A stretch of 64,000 bases of DNA from Rhodosporidiobolus odoratus (lineage: Eukaryota; Basidiomycota; Microbotryomycetes; Sporidiobolales; Sporidiobolaceae), in contig JAOANU010000003.1 in the NCBI GenBank assembly GCA_034387635.1, positions 1,550,001 to 1,614,000 of the forward strand. The letters are read 5' to 3'. Below are positions 36,187 through 48,461 of the stretch, one piece after another. The notes under the pieces are model-generated. The model ran no database searches, was not told the origin of the DNA, and saw only the letters and a list, made by a program, of their open reading frames with translations. Each line of letters opens with the position of its first letter. Within the stretch, counting starts at the first letter, position 1. The translations under genes were made by a program, and so were the position numbers.

Positions 36187-37045
36187 TTAGGCGTCGGTCA
36201 AGGCGCTCTTCCTCATGCCGACACCGCTACGAGACTTGATGCCCAAAATAAGGACGAAGATGAGGAGGGCGAAAACGAAGATAGTTTCGATCCAGCTGAA
36301 GAAGGACTCGGAGTCAGAAGTTGTACATGAAGAAAGGGCGAAAGACACGACTCACCCAATGGCGACGAGACCCTTGGTGATGTTGCAGCGCGACCAGTCG
36401 ACGTCACCGCAGTTGACCTTGTCCGTGAGGGCAACGAGCGAGGAAGATCCGATGAGGTAGAGGATCTGTAGAAAAAACGCGTTAGCTTTTCTTTTCTCCC
36501 CGACGGTCACTACCTGCGAGATTACATCATAAGAGGACAGGGAAACGTACAAAGGCGATGGTAAAGGCCACAAGGTGGAACATGATACCGAAAGCGCTGC
36601 GGTCGGGGAAAAAGAAAGCTCCGACAAGGGAGTAGACTATGGCGGTACAGCGCATTAGTGCGAGGTCGCCATGTGTGCAAATGTGACTACCAGTAGGCGT
36701 CAAGAGAGAACAACGCACGAGATGCGATCACGCCCCAAATACCCGCAGCCAACAGAATACGCTCCCTGTCCCGGTAACTCTTGTTCGGGAAGCCGACTTT
36801 AAGCCAGTGTGCTTCGAGAGAGGCGGCAATAGCCAGGGTGATTACGCTGGCGAGGAAGGAGAGAAGGGTGAGGGGACCGATGGTTACTCGAATAAAGCGT
36901 GCAGATCTGCAGCAAATATAAGAGGCGTCAGGGGCTGAACAGCGGCACAGGAGCCTGATCTAATGGGCGAGTGCCGTCGCTGGCTCGCTCAGCAGCGGAA
37001 CAAGCTGGACGGGACGAGGGAGGTAAGGTCGAGGACATACACCAT
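36187..37045 (-). CDS. MARVEL-type four-helix membrane protein
   Basis: Exons 37045-37041 (only ATG plus GT), 36906-36719, 36636-36551, 36465-36356 and 36295-36187 give 165 residues. Four hydrophobic helices are plain: TIGPLTLLSFLASVITLAIAA, ILLAAGIWGVIASLYSLVGAFFF, FGIMFHLVAFTIAFILYLIGSSS and WIETIFVFALLIFVLILGI. The loop before the last helix holds two cysteines (VNCGDVDWSRCN). This matches MARVEL-domain proteins such as Nce102, which organise plasma-membrane eisosomes, but I cannot assign the exact ortholog. The five-base first exon rests on a perfect GTATGT donor and GCAG acceptor; without it the open frame lacks an ATG. Confidence 0.8.
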
Positions 37046-38078
37046 GTTTGCGGTAGTTGGGCGGGAGTTACTTGCTTGCTAAGATGGTGCGGGATCTCAG
37101 ACTCAATGTCGATCTGGAAGGCGGTCGCGCTGGAAGGCGGTCGCGCTGGAAGTGGGTGAGAAGCGAAGAAGAGAATGAACGAACCACCTTAGCCCAGATC
37201 GTCAAACTGATGAGACATTGGGATGACGTTGGGATTTTCCTCCCGACAGAGTGTATCGGGTCATGGATAATAACCTGGGTCATATGTACATACGCTTCAA
37301 CGCGGGCGTCTACGACACCTTGACGAAACAGATAGCGCCTGTTGAAGAAATGGCAAACCGGCGCTAGTCGAGCGGTGTGCTTGACGACGGGAGACTTTTT
37401 TATTCCTCCTTGAAAAATGTCAGGGAGGAAGCTGGAGGAAGGCACAGCGGAATGCCCGCAAAGGACGCGGTCACGAGGTCCAGAAGTAGAAGCGGAGGTA
37501 CCTGCTTACAGCCGGCAGGCTGCAGAGCGTCGGTAAAGCGGGTCGCGAGAGCGGCAAGGTCAAGGTAAAGATGAAAAGTTTCGGCGCTGTGCTCGCGATC
37601 CGGTATTGGTCGGTGGGCGCCGGCGGTACAGCTCGGCGGAATTGCGGACGCGGCACGAGACCTGTATGAAGGGCAGGACTGCCCTAGGGAGCATGGACCG
37701 AGGTATTAAGTCGAGGACAATAAGGGTGGGGTTTGTGCGAGCACAGCGCGCTGTCGGACGACGGAGGCACCGTCAGAGCTCGGAGCAGTGCGCAACTGAT
37801 GCTGCATACCCGGATGTAGGATGGCCAATAGAACGGCGAGGTTGCTGATGCCGACAGAAAACGGGACAAGGAGGAGACTTCAGCAACGCCGGATGGTGGC
37901 CGTGAGACGGGTCCAGAAGAATGAGTGATGGGCACCAGGCAGAGAGGTTTATGCTAGCTCGAGCATGCTTGGAAGCAATGTGAGGATTGAGCACTTGCTG
38001 TCGCAGCCTTCAGTCCACGATCGCGACGAAGAGAGCTCAAGGTCGCTAAGATATGTCGGTCTAGCTATGAGTTCTCGA
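37046..38078. other. Gene-poor interval
   Basis: About 1 kb between the MARVEL gene start and the duplicated block. Frames here are basic and short, with no splice-consistent model. It contains a small tandem repeat. Confidence 0.5.
37114..37152. repeat. 16-base tandem repeat, about 2.4 copies
   Basis: The unit CTGGAAGGCGGTCGCG occurs twice in perfect tandem, followed by CTGGAAG of a third copy. Non-coding as far as I can tell. Confidence 0.85.
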
Positions 38079-38405
38079 TCAGCGGCACGCTGGCCCCGAG
38101 AGCAAGGAGAGTAGCGCACTGGTATCGCCTGTCATCGTTTCTTTTTTCCATCTCGCGACCACCTTGCCATCTATTCGCTCGACTTGACAACCTGCGCCAA
38201 GCAGACCGAGGTCACAGAATGAGCATGACCGGAGTGCTCCGATGCTGTACGACGTGTGCGAGATTGGCTGAAGGAACGGACGGCGATGGAGATGATGAGG
38301 TGGGGAAGTGAGCGAGGTGGGCACGAGCCAGTGTGTGCAAGCGCTGGTGGAGAGTGAGCGATGTGCTGGCGTCGGTCCCCTGTAAGCCAGGCGACGAAGG
38401 AGCAT
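38079..38405 (-). pseudogene. 5' fragment of the Ste23 gene, frame still open
   Basis: This is a second copy of the first exon of the peptidase gene at 23972. The first 40 codons are almost unchanged (MLLRRLAYRGPTPAHRSL, SLTSPPHHLHR), then similarity fades but can be followed to DGKVVARWKKE, the counterpart of DGKAFARLKKE; it ends at the position of the parent's first splice donor. Nothing of the catalytic domain follows. The frame remains open for 108 codons and ends at a new stop after unrelated sequence. It could be an inert fragment or a young gene encoding a short protein with a presequence-like N-terminus; sequence alone does not decide. Confidence 0.8.
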
Positions 38406-38600
38406 TCGACAGATGGAACGAACCCGTCAACTGGAGACGAGAGATTCATGTGTGAGCGCTTTTTAGAAAGTATATATACGCTTATCTCGGACTGCTGTGC
38501 CTATACTTGGCCAGATGTCCGAGCGGTTAAGGAGTTAGACTCGAATCTTATCGTCATCTAATAGGCTTTGCCTGCGCAGGTTCAAATCCTGCTCTGGTCG
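38113..38600. repeat. Inverted segmental copy of 23777-24290
   Basis: The block holding a tRNA-Ser gene, a TATATATA-type element and the peptidase 5' end is present twice in opposite orientation, about 14 kb apart. The order tRNA, spacer, ATG is kept. The tRNA and the first 120 coding bases are the best-conserved parts. Confidence 0.88.
38509..38600 (+). tRNA. tRNA-Ser(CGA) with intron, copy 2
   Basis: Identical to the copy at 23777-23868 throughout the mature sequence; the only difference I find is one base in the intron (TCTTATC here, TCTCATC there). It ends with discriminator G and is followed at once by ATTTCTTTTTT, a good pol III terminator, so it should be functional. Confidence 0.93.
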
Positions 38601-38889
38601 ATTTCTTTTTTCTCTCTCGCCCCGTCTTCTGCTCCTCATGCTCCTGGCTTGACTCGACAGCGTTGCCCTGCCGTGTCTTCCACTGACGTTAGGTGGGCTG
38701 CGCAGGCAGATTGGACTGCGAGATGAGCGCCATTGTTTCGGTAAACTCGTAGCCAACGCTGTTGTCGCAGCGGCCCCCATAGCACCTCAGGCTGCGTCCA
38801 CATGCACCAGAAAAGCAGCGGAAAATTCACCGGGACGCGTAGTGCAGAGATAGAGCGGTACAATGATGCGAGCATGCAAAAGGCGAAAG

Positions 38890-41800
38890 CTACATGATGA
38901 CCACATTCTCCTCCAACCACGCATCGAACTCGTCGTCTTCAACAACCGCAAGCATATTCTCGCTACTCTGCGCAATTGAAGCCTGATCCCCATCTCCAGC
39001 GTCGTCGAAGCCGAGCTCTTGTTCCACCGGCTCAGACGACGGCTCTTGCCTCGCGGGGGCGTCCGTACGTTCCGGCGGGGACGGCGTGCCGGGGTAATTG
39101 AGCGCCGAGAGCATACTCGGGGGAGGTGAGGATGTGACAGGCGAGTCGAACGGGTCGTGGCGGAAAAGCGGTTCCTTCCAAGGCGAGGTGGCCTTCTCAA
39201 GCTGGAGGGGAGGTGTCGAGAGCTTCGCAGAGCTCGAGGCTGGCTTTCTGGCGGGCTCGGCATCGAGATCGACCGACGAGCTTGAGGCAAACTCGCGAAG
39301 GGAAACGCGGCGACGCTTGTGAGGGGTTGTGACTGAGGAAAGGGTAGTGTTCTCCTTCGCGATGCTGGACCTAACGCGCTTAAACGAAGGGTGCGGGGCT
39401 TTAGGGAGAGAGGCAGAGGGGAGAGACGGGCTCGAGAAAAGCGGGTCCTGTTCTCCGGCTTCGTCGCCTGGATCCGACTTGTCGATATCGAGGTAGGAAG
39501 GCTTGGGCGGCGAAGGGGAGAGGGAGAAAAGACGGCTGGAGGCTGAGAAAGTACGACGGATTGGCTTCCTCTTAGCGGTCGAGACGACTCGATCGAGAGA
39601 CGGCAGAGCGCCGGCGTCCTCTCCGTCAACCCCCGCGTCGGAGTCCCTGACCGTCGTAGTCGTCCGGCCGGCCCCCTTGAACAGCGTGACACCCGAGCTT
39701 GCCTTTGGTTCCAAGCGCAAAGAGCGCAAAGGTTTGCTTTGAGCGTCTGAAGTGATTGAAAATGCCTTGTCGAGCGTCATCAGCGTCTTCGGCTTTTTGC
39801 CTCCCTTGGGATTGCCTGCCACGGCGGACTTGGGCTTGCGACGCGGTGGCTTGTCGCGTCCCTCACGGCAGCTGTGAATAACCAGCGCGTCAGGCGAGAA
39901 AGCGTAGCAGGATGAAAGGTAACGTGCCAAAGATGCTTGCACTTCGCCTTGTCAGCTGCACAGGCGATCAAAAGATAGTCAGCTCGCTTTATACTCCGGC
40001 GTTCAAGATCGATGGCTCAGGCTTACCACAAGTATGACCGCATTCGTACTTGCCGTTCGCCAGAACCTTCGGCTCCCAACAAGGATCTTCTTCGTCTTCT
40101 TCCTCGTCCACGTTTGGCGGTTGGCGCGATGGCGCCGACTTGGCGACCGTTAATTGATCTCCAGCCGTTTTCTGTACAGCAAGGAGCTCGCGCTGGGCAG
40201 TGATCGCCTTCCTCGGCCGCTCGAGCTGCACAGAAAGACGAGGCCAAGATCGTTAGCAACGCTCACAAGGGCGTAAGTGGCTTATATACGCACAGGTTTC
40301 GGCTCGTTGATATCATCCTCTTCCTCGGACGCAGCAGAGGGGCCTAGATCTTTCACAACGTTAACGCAAATGTCAGCGGACGAGAACCCGAAGCGAAGGG
40401 AAGGCTCACTCGGAATCGGAAAGTCGGACGAGCGGGTGCTGGGCTTGTAGCTCGACTTCACCTCGGACCCCGCTACGAAACCCTACAGCTGTGAGACTGA
40501 GGTACGGAAATAAGGGCAGAAGGGGCGCACCGAAGCTTTCGCAAGCCGCAGACACGACGAGACGTTGCGATGGCTTGATCAGGGTGACAGTAAGCTCAAA
40601 TTGCCTAGGGTTGCCTTGTAGTTGGTCGAGGCGCATGCGTCGAAAGCTGCGCCAAGCAAGGGAAGGGAAGACTTATGAGCTAGGTAGCCTATAAGGCATG
40701 GGAAAAGAAGAAGCGATCACGCACTCGACAAAAACGCCATCGGAAGTGGTGGCGGCAATGGACACCCACAGCTTCATCGACCCTTTCTTCGTGACGCTCG
40801 GCGGCTTCGTCTCCTTGAGCTTGACCTCGACTTGCACGTCAAGCTGAACCCCCTCGGCGAGAACATTCTCGCTGCTGCCGAGGAAGATGACTTCAAATTG
40901 CGGAAGCTGTTTGGCCTGAGTGATAAGCTTGCGGCCGAATGGGGGTTTCCTGGTGAAGTATTGCGTCAGAGAGCGTACCGCAAAGAGAGGGAGACACGAA
41001 GAAATGGAAACCGAAGAGCGCACCGGCACAATATGATCTCGAGGCGTTCTGGCTCTGCCTGTCTGATATCGTCGAAAGTTCGAATGTCGCTGTCGACGAG
41101 TACTTTGTAGCCTACAATGCACGATATTGTCAATGCTGAGCGATCGTGAGGTCGTGGCGCGGCGCACTTTTCTCCCCAATTCCATCAAGCTGCCGCAGCA
41201 CGAAAGCCGAATTATCCCAGCAGTATCCGCCGAGAGACCGCAGTCTGAGTCAGAAAGCAGGCATCAGCGCTAGCTCAAGTGTGATGAGGTGATCGGTATC
41301 GGAAAAGCTTGAACGCACAGTTCGAGCATAGTCCGGATCGCACCGTCTTCGCGTTCGATAGCGACCTCAACCATGGCTGTCCAGGTGACCGGTGTCAATA
41401 GCGCGTTCTGAGAGAAATGGAGAGGAAGAGCACTGACTTTTGGCAATTCGCAAAGCTGAAGAGAAGATGGACCGGCTTTCCAGAAGTGGGTTGATATTGT
41501 CGTTTTTGAGCTCGGTACTCGAGATACATTCGAGAACGAGCTGGATGATGATCATTACCTGAGGTCGAACAGGCTCAGGACGTACACCAGCGCGGAGAGA
41601 CGACGAGGTGAGATCTTACGCGATCCGCCGTTGTGAGCACCTTTTCCGTTGGAAAGCGAAGGTTCTGCTTGTCGAAGGTGAGTGAGGGGGCCCACATCCA
41701 GTGAACGAAGAAATCTCACTTTGTTGTATTTGGCAAGCACCTGAATAGTAGATGTGTAAACCTATGTATGCGAGGCCCACTCGGAAACAGGACGAACCGT

Positions 41801-44800
41801 CTTCTCCCCCGCTCTCCACCGAAACCCGGCGAATTCGTCCGCTTTGACGAGCGTCTCGAGGAGTGTGCGCATGTTGCTCTTCTTTGGAAGGTTCTTCAAG
41901 GATAGGAATGTCTTGTGCGAGATGTAGAACTTGCTCATGATCTGGCAGAGTTGAGAAGGTCAGGGGAGGTGAGCTTGTATGTGGTGCAGCGAGCGGCAGC
42001 TGAGCACCCACATCGCCATAATCTATGTAAGCATTGTGTCAGTACATGAGAGGTCACGGGATGGGGAGTAACACGCACTATTCGGTGCCAGCTCTTCTCC
42101 CTCTTTCTCGACAACTCCGCTATCAACAAGCTCATTGATGGCCTGCACGCAGATCTCCTCGAGTCGCTCGTCAGGGTTCGAAGCGCCGTTCGCAATGGCG
42201 TAGTAAGGCGCATTCTTAGCGATGCGAATGAAGAGGAACGTTGATCGCAGCCAGTGTAGAGCGGTTGGGACGTCGGTGATAGCTTCAAGGAGGAAGAGTA
42301 CGTGAATGCCGCAAGGAGAGGTGTAGCAGAATAATGAGGACGTGAACATACTGCGCAATGTGATCTCCGAGTTGACGTGCTCGGTGAGGGATTTGTGAAG
42401 ACTGAAGCACCCGAAAATCAGCCGACCTGCGCTTTCCGTTATGAGTCGAGTCGAAAGGACGTACGAGCTCTCGAGTTTGTTCTGATAGTAGGCGACGGGG
42501 CATAAGGTCCTCGTCAGCGTCACGAACTCGTCTGACAGGCGTGAAGGTACATACCGAAGCGCTCACGAGATCCTCGTAACGCCATTGCGACTCCTTGTCT
42601 GTCATGATACACGCTACATAGACGTATCAGAGTCAGTTGTAGCACATGTAGCTTGTGACGGGGAAGGAGGACAAAGACGTTGCTCACCGACACCCAGCTT
42701 ATCGAATTGCGGCCTTCCCGCTCTCCCGATCATCTGTTGCACGTCGAGCTCCGAATACTCTTTCATCTGTCCATCAACGAAAGCCTTTGTCCCGCGAATG
42801 ATGACCATGCGGGCGGGAAGGTTGACACCGACAGCGAGGGTCGAGGTCGAACCTATGAAGGTTGCTTACGATAAATGACGAAGACAAGCCGACTTTCCGA
42901 GAAAGAAGAACGCACATACGACGCTGACGACTCCTTCGATGAAAAGTTGCTCCACCAGCCTTCTGTCGTTGAACTCCATGCCGGCATGGTGAACCGCTAC
43001 GCCATTTTCGATAAGCGCTGCGAGATGCTTATCGCTTGTGCTGTAGCTCGAACGAGGCGGCTTTGGCCAAGCAAGGTTGCTGAATTGTCTGTAAGCTGAG
43101 GATGAGGTCGATAGTGCTTGCTTATACTCCTTGACGAGGGCGTCGGCCGCCTGAGTACAGCCTTTCCTTGTCGAGCAGAAGATGAGCACGCTGAGCGGAT
43201 TCGGCGCAGTGATCAGCTAAGCAGAAGCATGCAGCATATAGAAGAGAGCGCTCACGGTTTGCCCGACGAATGGTGCTTGATCAGGTCGTACAGCTTCGTG
43301 TTGAGCACGTTGACGAATATGAAATCGTTGTCGCCCTTCTTCGGGTAGCCAAACACGAGTCTGCGTGCTGAGGGTTAGTATGTCACACTTCTACGTAGTG
43401 TGGAGGACCCAAGCGTACTTCTGCAGTTTGCAAGGTCGGAACTCCTCGCCAAACCGAAACACCTCCGCTTTACTCCTCTTCCCGTCCGGCCCCTTGTCGA
43501 CAGGCGGGTTCGAGCCGAGCCATCCGGCAACGTCTTCGATGTTGGGAACGGTAGCCGACACGGCAATGAAGCGGGTGTCGGTACCGAGGATTTTCATGCG
43601 GGAGACGACGACCTCGAGAACGGCGCCGCGGACGTCAGCGCCGACGGTATGGACCTCGTCGACACTGTTGGGGCCGGGTGAACGATGGCGGGAAGTAAAG
43701 ATCACGAGGCGAAAGGATCAGGAATGTTACACGGGAGACTGCTCTCTCGAACGGCTCCCCCAGAAAGGGACAAGAGCCGGGGGAAACGAGCGGCTGACGT
43801 ACCAGAACAGTCTCAAGCTTCCCAGTGTCTCTCCATGCGAGTGCCACCTCCTCGTCATAGCATCCCACTTCTCCGGCGTCGTGACGACAATCCTCGCCTT
43901 CGCCACATCTCGCCACGCCGCCGTTCCCGCTTCATTACTGCTGTCGCCCGTGAGCTCTTGCACGCCCCACCCTAAACCGATCTCAAACTTGCGCTTCCAG
44001 TCGAGGACACGCTCGGAGCAGAGAGATTTGGTGGGGGCCTGCGAGAGCCGAAGGAAGAGGGCAAAGGCAGAGGAAAGGTTGGTCAGTAAACGCAGCGCGA
44101 ACGCGAAGTCCGAGCCTTCAGAGCAGATGAGGCTACTGTAGTGACGCAATGTACCATGTAGAGCACCTTCGCCTCGCCGTCGGGGCAGTTGGTGAACAGC
44201 CTCAGAATCGCCAATTCGAAAAGCACGGTCTTGCCAGCCCCGGTTGGCGCCGAGATGACCACGTTGGCATCCGAGTGATAGACCTTTGCACCGTAGTTAG
44301 GGAAGAGCGTGAGCTAGTATGGACGAGAACGCGCTGTACGAAGGAGAGAAAACATACCGCGTCGAAACAAGCGCTCTGAACAGCGTTGAAAACGCCAAAG
44401 CGCCAGAGCGAGCGGAACATATCGGCTGCGGCGCAGCCCGTGCACGCAGGGCAAGATGCCAGCGGTCAGCAACGGCGTTCTTCATGACACTCTTCGTCTC
44501 CTTTGTCGACAGCGAAACGAGGCGAAGTGACAGAACGCGAGGACTTGCCGACTCACGTAGCTCGCTGACCATTCGCAACTTGAGCCCCTTTCTCCTCACC
44601 TCTCCCGCTTTCCCTTCAGCATTCTGGCGAGGGGCAGCGAAAGCGTCCAGATCTTCGAGGTACTGAACTTCCTGCACAGGCTGAGATCGCTGCTGGTGAG
44701 CCCGCCCATGCGAGTGCGTCTGCGAGATTGCGCCACTTTGGGCCGCGCGCTGCAGAGCAGGCGGATTCTGAGTAGCTTGCGAGAAGCGAGGCTGAGAGGG

Positions 44801-45913
44801 GAGATTGGCATGACGAGCTTGAGGCTGGGAAGGAAATGGCTGAGATTGGAAAGGTGGTTGCGACCGAGGCGGGCGACCGACGAGAGCTTGGAAGGCACTC
44901 GTGGGTTTCCCTTGACTGCGAGAAGTGGAAGCGACGGGGCCTGCGAGTGACGGTCAGGGTGAGTTGGGAAGGTCAGTCGGAGCAATCGTTGGGCGGCGTA
45001 AGGTAAAACTAGCGTACCAGTGGGAACGACGCCCGCTTCCAATCCGACCAAGGCATTCTCAAACCCGTCACCTTCCGCCTCACCACCCCAGTAGTCCTCT
45101 TCATCCTCATCGACTTCCTCAAGTTGAGCAAATCCCTGCTGAGATTGGCCGGGATGACTGCTTTGCGAGATTGAGCCGACAGGAACTTCACTGTGGGTGG
45201 TTGAGGGGTAGGACATCTTGACCGCATGGCCCATTGAGCGCTGAGCCGTCTGAGCGGGAGCAAAGCGGACGGGCATTGGCCTAATCAAACCTCCGCCCAT
45301 CCTAACACCACCTTGAACACCTGAGCTTGGCTGTGCTGGTGCTTGCGTAGATCGGCTCGCTTGTGCTGCAACAGCCGGGGCGAAGGACGGCTGAGACGGG
45401 GGAGGCGCCCTCTGAACGGATGCAGACTGGGAATAGTAAGACGAGAGATCCCTCGCTTGCTGCTGATTCGACGGTGGCAAGCCGTAGTGAGAAGATTGCT
45501 GCGCGAAGGTGGCCGGGGCGTTAACATTGAAGGTGGTTGACGGCGAGGGAGAAGGGGAGGAAAAGTCTACAAAGAAGGGTGAGCCGTGCAACCTTTGAGC
45601 GAGATGGGTCCTGAGACATACCTTGAGCCAGTCCACCTCCCTTCCATTCGTTTTCATCTCCCCCGTTAAAGTCATCGTCGTCAGCCAGCATTACTCGCAA
45701 CTCGTCTTCGACGGGATCATCCCAAACGCTCCGTCTTCCTGCGCTCGGGCTGCTCGACTGCCCTGGCTGATTGCGCGTGTATTGCTGCGAGACCTGAAAG
45801 CTGTCGTGAGGCTGCGCGTGCGGTTGCTGATAGCGAGTTTGAGCGGGAGGTGGGAAAGACGAGGTCGAATGCTGGGAGAAAGCGCGTCGAGAGGGGAATG
45901 ACGAGGGATGCAT
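38890..45913 (-). CDS. HFM1: Meiotic DNA helicase HFM1/MER3
   Basis: Superfamily 2 (Ski2-like/Hel308) helicase of the ZMM group, which stabilises recombination intermediates and promotes interfering crossovers. Twenty-nine exons give 1,670 residues: 45913-45622, 45566-45018, 44940-44557, 44425-44358, 44283-44155, 44038-43803, 43664-43419, 43360-43256, 43190-42916, 42852-42688, 42613-42555, 42481-42465, 42401-42352, 42282-42079, 42022-42012, 41941-41798, 41740-41720, 41664-41620, 41558-41438, 41376-41319, 41244-41168, 41111-41024, 40949-40725, 40646-40531, 40472-40410, 40349-40294, 40225-40027, 39955-39928, 39871-38890. Long Gln/Ser-rich N-terminus; Walker A APTGAGKT (about 443-450); DEVH (about 555); VSATVPN; LAVGVNLPARMV; QMIGRAGRPQFD; a Sec63 region ending near 1190; then the Cys/His motif CGHTCADKAKCKHLCC (about 1328-1346), characteristic of HFM1. 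The last exon encodes a disordered Ser/Pro tail of about 325 residues. The short exons around 41.6-41.75 kb are the least certain. Confidence 0.95.
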
Positions 45914-46136
45914 GCTGATGCTGTTAGAGATGCTGTAGCGTACGCGACTAATGTATATGACTCGATAGCGAGAGTATTGTGAACAAAGGGAGAAAGAAGA
46001 GAAAAAGCCTCTGCGACCTCAACCTGAAAGTAGCGACGACCACGAAGGGAGGAGAGGGAAATGCGCTGTTAGTCATGCTGCTAATGTCACATCCATCTAT
46101 GGCCCTTGCGTGATCCAGAAATCGTCGAACCCTTTT

Positions 46137-48058
46137 TCACTCCTCGTCGTCGTCCGCCAAATTCCTCAAGCCGTCCGTCGCTTTCCACCTCGCCTCTCGC
46201 TCATCGTCCACGCGCTTCTTCGCCTCTTCCCACTCCTCCTTTCTCCGGGTCAGCTCCGCGGTAGCTGCCTCGCTCGGTGGGGTCTGCACCACCTTGAGCT
46301 TGTCCTCCCATCCCTCCTCCCACGCGACACCCGAACCGGCCCTCTGGATCGCCCAGCCCTCAAGCTCCCTCCTCCACCTCAACTCCTTGTCCAAACGCTC
46401 CTTACGTAATTCGCTCTCAATCTTGGGCGGGTAGTTGGTTTCGGCACTCGTCGGTTCCCGCTCACCTCGTGCGAGTTCACGAGCAGTCTGAAGGCGAGGG
46501 GGGAGGTCGTCCGTGTAGTAGCTGCGGCGGTAGTACTCGTGACCTTTGGGCAAGTTGCGGTAGTTCTTCTTGAAGTGCTGCGGTAGCTCATCGGTGTCGC
46601 TCAGGAAATCAAGGTCCTTCGACCCAGTCGGAACGCCGTCGTCCATCTCAGATAGGTGGTGCTCTCCGACCCTGACCTCCTGAACGAACTTCTCATCGAG
46701 CATACCGTCGAGGTTTCCTTCGGGTGTGCGGTTCCGGGGCGGGTCGAACGAACGAGTCTCGTTCAGGATGAGCGATAGCGCCATCTCGCCTCCGAGGCGA
46801 GCGTCGGAACGGTGGTTCCAGAAGTGGAGGAGCTTGGGGAACCAGGTGCGGATGCCGAAGGGGTAAGTGAAGGGGACGAGTAAGAGGGGCGGTTGGGCGG
46901 GGACGGGAGCAGCAGGCAGAAGAAGCGGTTCTTCGACGGCAGGAGGGTCGGCAGGCGAGGGAGCAGCGGGAGTCGGTGAGATCGGGCGGAAAGAAGAGTA
47001 CGAAGGAGAAAGGAAAGAGACGGGTTGCGAGGAGGGAGGTGCGTCGGCGTCCTCTGGGGACAAGGTGGAAGCGGCGGAGGCGAGGGATTCCGGCACAGCC
47101 TTTTCGTCAAATGGTCCGCCATTGGGCGCCCTCTCGTCCTCCGCTTCGAGCTCCCGCAAGAGGATCTCCTCTTCCCTCTCCCAGCGCCCATCTTTCCTCC
47201 TCTCGTTGGCACCGAGCCCAAGCCCTTCCAGCTTTGCCTCCTCACGCAAGTCAATGGGCTGACCCCACCCTTTCCGCAAAGCCCACAAATACTCCTTCAG
47301 CGCCCCTCGTCCCAGCAAGACAATACTCCCGTCCCTCTCTTCAGACGCAGAGTCAACTAGGTCTCGTTCGGCGAGAACGGCATTGACATTGGCCTGCGGC
47401 GAGTTGGAGAGAAGGACCGTGCCGGGTTGTTGCTGAGCTGCTTCGGTTATCCGCCGAGCGCGGATGTCGTGAACGAGAGTGCGGCCCAGTCCACCAGGGT
47501 TGGTACCGATTTTGAGGATGTAATCGGTTCCTGATGCAACAAGAATGGGCTGCGTCGCAACCAAAGCGTGAGCGCGGCAGGGAAGACGCGGGGGGAGGTC
47601 CACGTACTCGCATGTACCGCTTGAACCACTTCGCGCTACGCTCCAGCTCGCCGTCTTCCGGTACCCTCGCTCCGTAGATTCTTAGCCGTCTCGCTCGTTC
47701 CTCTGTCGGCAAAGTCTCCTCGCTCAAGAACTTGACCTTGTCAACGTATTCCTTCTGTATCCGCTTGGTCTCCCGGCGGTCGTAGACGTAGGCTCCGGTC
47801 AAAGAAGCGGAAAAGAGGAGGAATGCGCCCATTTTAGGGCCTGGCATGGAGGGGCGCCATTCGAGCACGAACTGGGGGATACCGAGGTAGACGAAGCTGT
47901 GTTGTCAATGCGTGTCAGCTCACTCAACATGCTGTAGAGCTAGGGAAGGGGACGGACGGGTTTGTCGGTTTTGGCGGTTTGGAAGGCAGCGTTCGGGCTG
48001 ATGGAGCTGGTACTGTGGCAGCGGGCTGTGCCCCTGCGGTTTTTGGCGCATCTGACAT
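46137..48058 (-). CDS. TIM54: Mitochondrial inner-membrane import subunit TIM54
   Basis: Component of the TIM22 translocase, which inserts carrier proteins into the inner membrane. Three exons (48058-47958, 47896-47608, 47549-46137) give 600 residues, longer than yeast Tim54. Landmarks: a Pro/Lys-rich start ending PKPTNPFVYLGIPQF, a hydrophobic helix with GAYVYDRRETKRIQKEYVDKV (about 55-85), the RRLRIYGARVPEDG segment, WFKRYMRPILVASGTDY, an EYLWALRKGWG motif, a Pro/Ala-rich spacer (about 245-295) and a charged C-terminal half with LPQHFKKNYRNLPKGHEYYRR. The start MSDAPKTAG sits in good context; intron 1 uses a GTCCGT donor, the only site joining NP to FVYLG in phase. Confidence 0.92.
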
Positions 48059-48461
48059 GGCTCAGAGACCTTCTCGAGCAGTACGACGAGCACGAGAGCG
48101 GCGGGCAAGAAAGTTTCCTGGCGGCGGAGGACGAGTTTCGACCTCACACCGCCAACGTGGCTAGACGCACTTGACTGAAGCCTATTGCTCGCATTGGCGC
48201 TCATTAATCGCCTGCAGCGGTTTTGCCTACTCCGCATGCCTAATCGGCGCTGCTGACGAGTGTCTCAATCTTCATCAGCTCATCCTGATCAACGCTCTCG
48301 TCAGCTCTTCAATTCGCTTACTGGACCTTCCTAGCAGGCTTTCTGCCATCTCCAGACTTCTTTGCTCGGATCTGACTCCGCTACCTCTGTCCGACTATTG
48401 TCAACTATCCGCACTCCTCACGACCTCCCCTGCCCCGCCTCAATCCGCCCAGTTAGCAGCC
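48059..48461. promoter_or_regulatory. Divergent upstream region of TIM54 and the dioxygenase-like gene
   Basis: 403 bases between two divergent starts. No motif I can name with confidence; pyrimidine-rich near the right-hand gene. Confidence 0.35.

Noticed and set aside
43090..43135. A 33-base GC-AG mini-intron within HFM1 exon 9
   Set aside because: GCAAGC and TTACAG are present and in phase, but reading through is also open and gives an acceptable sequence; 33 bases is shorter than any intron I could establish here.
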